Source: Frankiales bacterium
Lineage (GTDB): Bacteria; Actinomycetota; Actinomycetes; Mycobacteriales; Jatrophihabitantaceae
Direction: 5' to 3'
DNA: 11,741 nt
Assembly (NCBI GenBank): GCA_025963265.1
Contig: JAOPUY010000084.1
Location: forward strand, 1-11,741
Under the pieces are notes generated by a model, which searched no databases, was not told where the DNA came from, and was given only the letters and a program-made list of their open reading frames with translations. Positions 8,439-11,741 of the stretch are shown piece after piece. The first letter of the stretch is position 1; every line of letters begins with the position of its first letter. The translations under genes were made by a program, and so were the position numbers.

Positions 8439-9346
8439 GCGCCGCCGGCGGCTCGAGGGCGGTCATCGCGGCGCTCAGCGCCAACATCGGGATCGCGGTC
8501 ATCAAGTTCGCCGCGTTCCTGATCACCAGCTCCTCCTCGATGCTGGCCGAGTCGGTCCACTCGTTGGTCGACTCCGGCAATCAGGGGTTGTTGTTGCTCG
8601 GCGGCAACCGGGCTCGGCAGGCCGCCACCCCGGAGCATCCGTTCGGTTACGGCCGCAACCGCTACGTCTACGGCTTCCTGGTCGCCCTGTGCCTCTTCTC
8701 GGTCGGCGGCCTGTTCGCCCTGTATGAGGGCGTGGAGAAGATCAGGCACCCGCATCACATCAAGGATCCGGCGGTGGCGATCGGGGTGCTGATCGTCGCC
8801 GTCGCCCTAGAGGGCTGGTCCTTCCGCACCGCGGTGCACGAGTCCCAGAGCGCCAAAGGAACGGCCTCCTGGGTGCAGTTCATTCGACGGGCCAAGTCAC
8901 CGGACCTGCCGGTCGTGCTGCTGGAGGATTTCGCCGCCCTGATCGGGCTGGCGCTGGCCATCGTCGGCGTCAGCCTCAGCGCGGCCACCGGCAACGGCGT
9001 GTGGGACGGCATCGGCACCACCGCGATCGGGGTGCTGCTGATCTGCGTGGCGGTGGTGCTCGTCATCGAGACCAAGAGCCTGCTGCTGGGCGAGTCGGCC
9101 AGCCCCGAGGCCAACGACCGGATCGCCGCCGCGCTGGTGGCCGGGGGCGACATCGGCCGGGTCATCCATCTGCGCACCATGCACCTGGGCCCGGAGGAAC
9201 TGCTGGTCGGCGCGAAGATCGCGGTGCGGCCGGAGGCCACCTTCGCCCAAGTCGCGCAGCTGATCGACGAGGCCGAGGCGCGCGTGCGGGCGGCCGAGCC
9301 CGCCGCCCGACTCATCTACCTCGAGCCCGACGTGGACCGGGGATGA
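8435..9346 (+). CDS. Cation diffusion facilitator (CDF) family transporter
   Basis: A 303-residue membrane protein exporting divalent cations (probably Zn2+, Co2+ or Fe2+) by proton antiport, as CDF proteins do. Six hydrophobic segments lie near residues 9-30, 36-57, 79-98, 112-128, 159-182 and 190-212, followed by a cytoplasmic domain (about 220-303). The segment-2 signature SMLAESVHSLVDSGNQ supplies His42 and Asp46, spaced as in the CDF metal site; segment 5 has LLEDFAALIG (Glu164, Asp165). The start is TTG 8435, overlapping the preceding stop as TTGA. It is preferred because it gives the normal family N-terminus, and the frame further upstream runs through the SIS gene. It shares ATGA with manA. 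The metal cannot be assigned from sequence; manganese or zinc for the metal-dependent isomerase is a speculative link. Confidence 0.92.
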   Translation: MSAAGGSRAVIAALSANIGIAVIKFAAFLITSSSSMLAESVHSLVDSGNQGLLLLGGNRARQAATPEHPFGYGRNRYVYGFLVALCLFSVGGLFALYEGVEKIRHPHHIKDPAVAIGVLIVAVALEGWSFRTAVHESQSAKGTASWVQFIRRAKSPDLPVVLLEDFAALIGLALAIVGVSLSAATGNGVWDGIGTTAIGVLLICVAVVLVIETKSLLLGESASPEANDRIAAALVAGGDIGRVIHLRTMHLGPEELLVGAKIAVRPEATFAQVAQLIDEAEARVRAAEPAARLIYLEPDVDRG

Positions 9347-10578
9347 GCCAGCCGGCGGTCGGGCGGATCTTGCGCCTGGACAATGCCATCCGGCCCTACG
9401 CCTGGGGTTCCCCGACCGTGATCCCAACGCTGCTCGACCAGCCGCCGACCGGCGAACCGGCGGCCGAGCTCTGGGTCGGCGCCCATCCGGGCGAGCCCTC
9501 GCGCTGGGTCGATGACCCGCGGCGCCCCGGCCTGGACGAGTTGATCGCCGCGGCGCCGCTCGAGTTGTTGGGCGCGCGGACGGTCGAGCAGTTCGGGCCG
9601 CAGCTGCCCTTCCTGCTGAAGCTGCTGGCCGCGGACAAGTGCCTGTCGCTGCAGGTGCATCCCAACGCCGAGCAGGCCCGCGAGGGCTTCGCGCTCGAGC
9701 AAGAGCGCGGCATCCCGCCCGCGGCGCCGGAGCGCAACTACTCCGACCCGCACCACAAGCCGGAGCTGCTGTGCGCGTTGACCGATTTCGAGGCGCTGTG
9801 CGGTTTCCGCCCGCTGGAGCAGACGCTGGCCCTGCTGGACACGCTGATCGGGCGCGGCGCCCACGAGTTGGCGATGTACCGGGACCTGATCGCCGCCCCC
9901 GACGGGTTGCGGGCGGCCTTCACCACCAGGCGGACCCTGCCCGGCCCGGCCCGGGCGGAGTTGGTCGCGGCCGTCGTGACGGCCTGCCAGGGCGAGGTGT
10001 CGGCGGCGGGCCCGTGGTCGGGGCCGGCCCGAGCCAGCCTGCTGGCCGCGGCCGACTTCCCGGGCGACGTCGGGGTCGCGGTCGCGCTGCTGCTCAACTA
10101 CGTGCGCCTGGAGCCAGGCCAGGCGATCTTCCTCGGCGCCGGCAACGTGCATGCCTACCTGCGCGGAGTGTGCGTCGAGATCCTGGCCAACAGCGACAAC
10201 GTGCTGCGCTGCGGCTTGACGCCCAAGCACATCGACGTCCCCGAGCTGTTGCGGATCGCGCGGCTCGAGCCGCTCGCTCACCCGTTGTCGCCGGTGTCGG
10301 TGGTCTCGGCGTCGGAATCGGTCTATCCGGTGCCGGTGCCCGACTTCGAGCTGACGGTGCTGACGCCGGCCGCCGGCGTGGTGCAGCTCGAGGGCGATCG
10401 GCCGTGGCTGCTGATCGCCACCCAGGGCTCGGTGACGGTCGGCCAAGCCTCCGGCTTGGCGGCGGCTGCCGTGCCGGTGGCCCAGGGGCACGCCGTGTTC
10501 ATCGCCGCCGGGGCGGACCCGGTGGAGGTCAGCGGGACAGGCCGCGCCCACGTCGCGAGCGTCGGACCAAGAATCTGA
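9343..10578 (+). CDS. manA: Mannose-6-phosphate isomerase, class I
   Basis: ManA interconverts fructose-6-phosphate and mannose-6-phosphate, feeding GDP-mannose for mannolipids, glycans and glycoproteins. The 411-residue protein opens with [13 protein letters not shown], typical of type I PMI. The zinc ligands are visible: Gln104 and His106 in SLQVHPN, Glu141 in HHKPEL and His270 in [27 protein letters not shown] follows near residue 284 with the active-site Arg. The start ATG 9343 overlaps the CDF stop (ATGA), and the stop is TGA at 10576-10578. It is last in the chain beginning at 7063. The usual partner manB (phosphomannomutase) is not in the window. Confidence 0.97.
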   Translation: MSQPAVGRILRLDNAIRPYAWGSPTVIPTLLDQPPTGEPAAELWVGAHPGEPSRWVDDPRRPGLDELIAAAPLELLGARTVEQFGPQLPFLLKLLAADKCLSLQVHPNAEQAREGFALEQERGIPPAAPERNYSDPHHKPELLCALTDFEALCGFRPLEQTLALLDTLIGRGAHELAMYRDLIAAPDGLRAAFTTRRTLPGPARAELVAAVVTACQGEVSAAGPWSGPARASLLAAADFPGDVGVAVALLLNYVRLEPGQAIFLGAGNVHAYLRGVCVEILANSDNVLRCGLTPKHIDVPELLRIARLEPLAHPLSPVSVVSASESVYPVPVPDFELTVLTPAAGVVQLEGDRPWLLIATQGSVTVGQASGLAAAAVPVAQGHAVFIAAGADPVEVSGTGRAHVASVGPRI

Positions 10579-10589
10579 CACAACTCTGG

Positions 10590-10595
10590 TAGGGT
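10590..10595 (+). promoter_or_regulatory. Putative -10 element upstream of the MerR-ahcY locus
   Basis: TAGGGT, the same hexamer as before cofD, lies 12 bases after the manA stop. Transcription would start near 10602, where GTG-CTC-AAA-ACC-TGA forms a 4-codon leaderless mini-ORF. The leader before GTG 10655 would be about 53 bases. No matching -35 is evident. Confidence 0.35.
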
Positions 10596-10603
10596 TTCGT
10601 CGT

Positions 10604-10618
10604 GCTCAAAACCTGAGC
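10604..10618. repeat. Palindrome GCTCA-N5-TGAGC at the presumed transcription start
   Basis: GCTCA (10604-10608) and TGAGC (10614-10618) are perfect inverted arms around 5 bases. Placed right after the -10 element, the palindrome could be the operator of the MerR-type protein encoded 37 bases downstream. This is inference; classical MerR operators lie in the -35/-10 spacer instead. Confidence 0.4.
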
Positions 10619-10654
10619 AACGCAACGAGGCACGGGAGACTGGGGGCGACGCGC

Positions 10655-11741
10655 GTGGCAACCGCGAAGCCCCTCACGATGCAGCAGGCGGCCGAGGCGA
10701 CCGGTTGGTCGCAGCGGATGCTGCGCTACATCGAGCAGGCGGGCCTCGTCGCGACTCAGCGCACGCCCGGTGGCCACCGCCTCTACGGCCCCCGGCAAGT
10801 CGACCGGCTCCGCAGCCTGCGGGCGCTGATCGATGAGAAGGGAATTGGCCTGACCGATGTCGCCTTCGAGCTTCGGATGCGCACCGACGACGACCTCTTC
10901 CGAGCGGTGGACCATTGGTTCGGCGCCTTGCACCGCGCGTCGTCCTCACCCGAGTCCGGTCTCTACCGACGCCTGGCCGACGACGCGCTCGACAGCCCGG
11001 CGACTCCGCTGCCGTCCTTCCAACCCAGCGCCGATCAGCGCAACCCGTATCAGCTCAGCCCGTACCAGCCCCAGCACCCATCCAGCGACACGCACAACGG
11101 AGGAAACACCGTGAGCATCACCCTCACCCCAGACAGCGCCGGCGCCGTCAGCGACTTCAAGGTCGCCGACCTGTCGCTGGCCCCGTACGGCCGCAAGGAG
11201 ATCCAGCTCGCCGAGGTCGAGATGCCGGGCCTGATGGCTCTGCGCAAGGAGTTCGGCGAGTCCAAGCCGCTGGCCGGCAAGAAGGTCGCCGGCTCGCTGC
11301 ACATGACCACCCAGACCGCCGTCCTCATCGAGACGCTGGCCGCCCTCGGCGCCGACGTCCGCTGGGTCAGCTGCAACATCTTCTCGACCCAGGACCACGC
11401 GGCGGCGGCCATGGTCGTCGGCCCGAACGGGACCGTCGAGAACCCCACCGGCATCTCGGTCTACGCCTGGAAGGGCGAGACGCTCGAGGAGTACTGGTGG
11501 TGCACCGAGCAGATGCTGACCTGGCCTGACGGCTCCGGCCCGGACTCCATCGTCGACGACGGCGGAGACGCCACCCTGCTGATCCACATGGGCGTCGAGT
11601 ACGAGGCCACCGGCGTCGTCCCGCAGCCTGATGAGAACGACGCCGAGGAGTACGGCGTCATCCTCGAGACGCTGCGCCGCTCCATCGCCGAGTCCCCGAC
11701 CCGGTTCACCGAGATGGCCCAGGACATCACGGGCGTCACCG
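10655..11741 (+). CDS. MerR-type HTH domain fused in frame to adenosylhomocysteinase (long product, runs off the edge)
   Basis: From GTG 10655 the frame is open to the window edge. Residues 8-75 form a MerR winged-helix domain: [20 protein letters not shown] (7-26), [18 protein letters not shown] (27-44), the first helix-turn-helix and wing, then [27 protein letters not shown] (47-73). A short helical part follows to about 112. Residues 114-152 are a Pro/Gln/Ser/Asn-rich linker ([20 protein letters not shown]). Residue 153 is the GTG codon of ahcY, 456 bases (152 codons) downstream and in the same frame; I read every codon between and found no stop. In the linker about 82% of third bases are G or C, against about 63% in the frame shifted by one, which supports coding up to the junction. 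There is no classical effector domain. GGGAG (10634-10638) and a G-run before 10655 may serve as ribosome-binding site. Alternatives are an indel that hides a separate MerR gene, or a lost stop codon. Confidence 0.7.
   Translation, partial: MATAKPLTMQQAAEATGWSQRMLRYIEQAGLVATQRTPGGHRLYGPRQVDRLRSLRALIDEKGIGLTDVAFELRMRTDDDLFRAVDHWFGALHRASSSPESGLYRRLADDALDSPATPLPSFQPSADQRNPYQLSPYQPQHPSSDTHNGGNTVSITLTPDSAGAVSDFKVADLSLAPYGRKEIQLAEVEMPGLMALRKEFGESKPLAGKKVAGSLHMTTQTAVLIETLAALGADVRWVSCNIFSTQDHAAAAMVVGPNGTVENPTGISVYAWKGETLEEYWWCTEQMLTWPDGSGPDSIVDDGGDATLLIHMGVEYEATGVVPQPDENDAEEYGVILETLRRSIAESPTRFTEMAQDITGVT
11099..11104 (+). promoter_or_regulatory. Internal Shine-Dalgarno sequence for ahcY
   Basis: GGAGGA stands 6 bases before GTG 11111, the strongest ribosome-binding site seen in the window. 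It lies inside the MerR-linker frame (Gly149-Gly150) and indicates that free SAH hydrolase is translated from the internal GTG as well as, or instead of, the fused form. Confidence 0.75.
11111..11741 (+). CDS. ahcY: Adenosylhomocysteinase (SAH hydrolase), N-terminal part, cut by window edge
   Basis: SAH hydrolase splits S-adenosylhomocysteine into adenosine and homocysteine with bound NAD, keeping methylation reactions from being inhibited by SAH. The visible 210 residues start [24 protein letters not shown] and include the family landmarks [15 protein letters not shown] (substrate binding), [13 protein letters not shown], then [20 protein letters not shown] (about 117-136) and [13 protein letters not shown]. 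These belong to the substrate-binding domain; the NAD domain lies beyond the edge. The internal start GTG 11111 has the GGAGGA site and gives the ordinary family N-terminus, so this is the most likely start of the free enzyme. The same frame continues upstream into the MerR-type domain. manA and a CDF gene nearby match the Streptomyces neighbourhood as I recall it. Confidence 0.96.
   Translation, partial: MSITLTPDSAGAVSDFKVADLSLAPYGRKEIQLAEVEMPGLMALRKEFGESKPLAGKKVAGSLHMTTQTAVLIETLAALGADVRWVSCNIFSTQDHAAAAMVVGPNGTVENPTGISVYAWKGETLEEYWWCTEQMLTWPDGSGPDSIVDDGGDATLLIHMGVEYEATGVVPQPDENDAEEYGVILETLRRSIAESPTRFTEMAQDITGVT

Noticed and set aside
9316..10581. Minus-strand open frame of 421 codons over manA
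   Set aside because: Antisense shadow of manA, with no family resemblance and no ribosome-binding site or start logic.
10579..10654. SAH riboswitch before the ahcY locus
   Set aside because: Such riboswitches are common before ahcY, but I could not fit the known SAH-aptamer core and its paired stems to these 76 bases. A covariance-model search would settle it.
10857..11114. Alternative frame ending in TGA that overlaps the ahcY GTG
   Set aside because: A GTGA overlap would be the usual arrangement for two separate genes, but this frame does not encode the MerR domain, and its third-position GC in the linker is lower (about 63% against 82%). It matters only if there is an indel error.

Overview
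This is high-GC DNA with strong G/C at third codon positions, from an actinobacterium. GTG and TTG starts, a WhiB-family regulator, coenzyme F420 genes and DUF3499 all point to that phylum, but I cannot name the genus. Apart from fbiC, the order matches from memory the conserved block known in Mycobacterium (fbiB-fbiA / whiB2 / Rv3259 / Rv3258c / manB / Rv3256c / manA) and Streptomyces (cofE, cofD, whiB, manA, ahcY).

Positions 1-2748 (minus strand) read, in transcription order: a small DUF4031 protein, a GPP34/GOLPH3-like protein, cofD (fbiA) and cofE (fbiB; its 3' part lies outside the window). Two of the three junctions are 4-base overlaps and the third gap is 24 bases, so this looks like one operon; cofD also seems to have its own promoter. 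Diverging from it on the plus strand is fbiC (2897-5416), the two-domain FO synthase. FbiC makes FO, CofD attaches the phospho-linker and CofE adds glutamates, so most of F420 synthesis sits in this half. The cofC/fbiD step is not in the window.

Positions 5417-7062 hold whiB (WhiB2/WhmD type) behind a 230-base regulatory region with a clear promoter. A convergent gene follows for a zincin-like 'metallopeptidase family' protein whose HExxH motif appears degenerate, then a divergent DUF3499 protein gene. Several genes here and at cofD/fbiC have a TAxGxT -10 element only 6-9 bases before the start codon, which suggests leaderless transcription.

Positions 7063-10578 are a tightly coupled four-gene operon: a Trm112-like Zn-ribbon protein, a SIS/phosphosugar-isomerase-like protein (Rv3256c/TobH type), a cation diffusion facilitator and manA (mannose-6-phosphate isomerase). 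Every junction is a 4-base overlap. manB, which normally sits just upstream, is absent.

Positions 10579-11741 hold the most unusual feature. A MerR-type DNA-binding domain (from GTG 10655) has no stop codon and runs in frame, through a Pro/Gln/Ser-rich linker, into adenosylhomocysteinase (ahcY). A strong ribosome-binding site just before GTG 11111 could also give the free enzyme. If real, the locus would make both a plain SAH hydrolase and a version tethered to a DNA-binding domain. ahcY runs off the right edge. No tRNA, rRNA, CRISPR array or mobile element was seen, and no gene-free stretch exceeds 300 bases.
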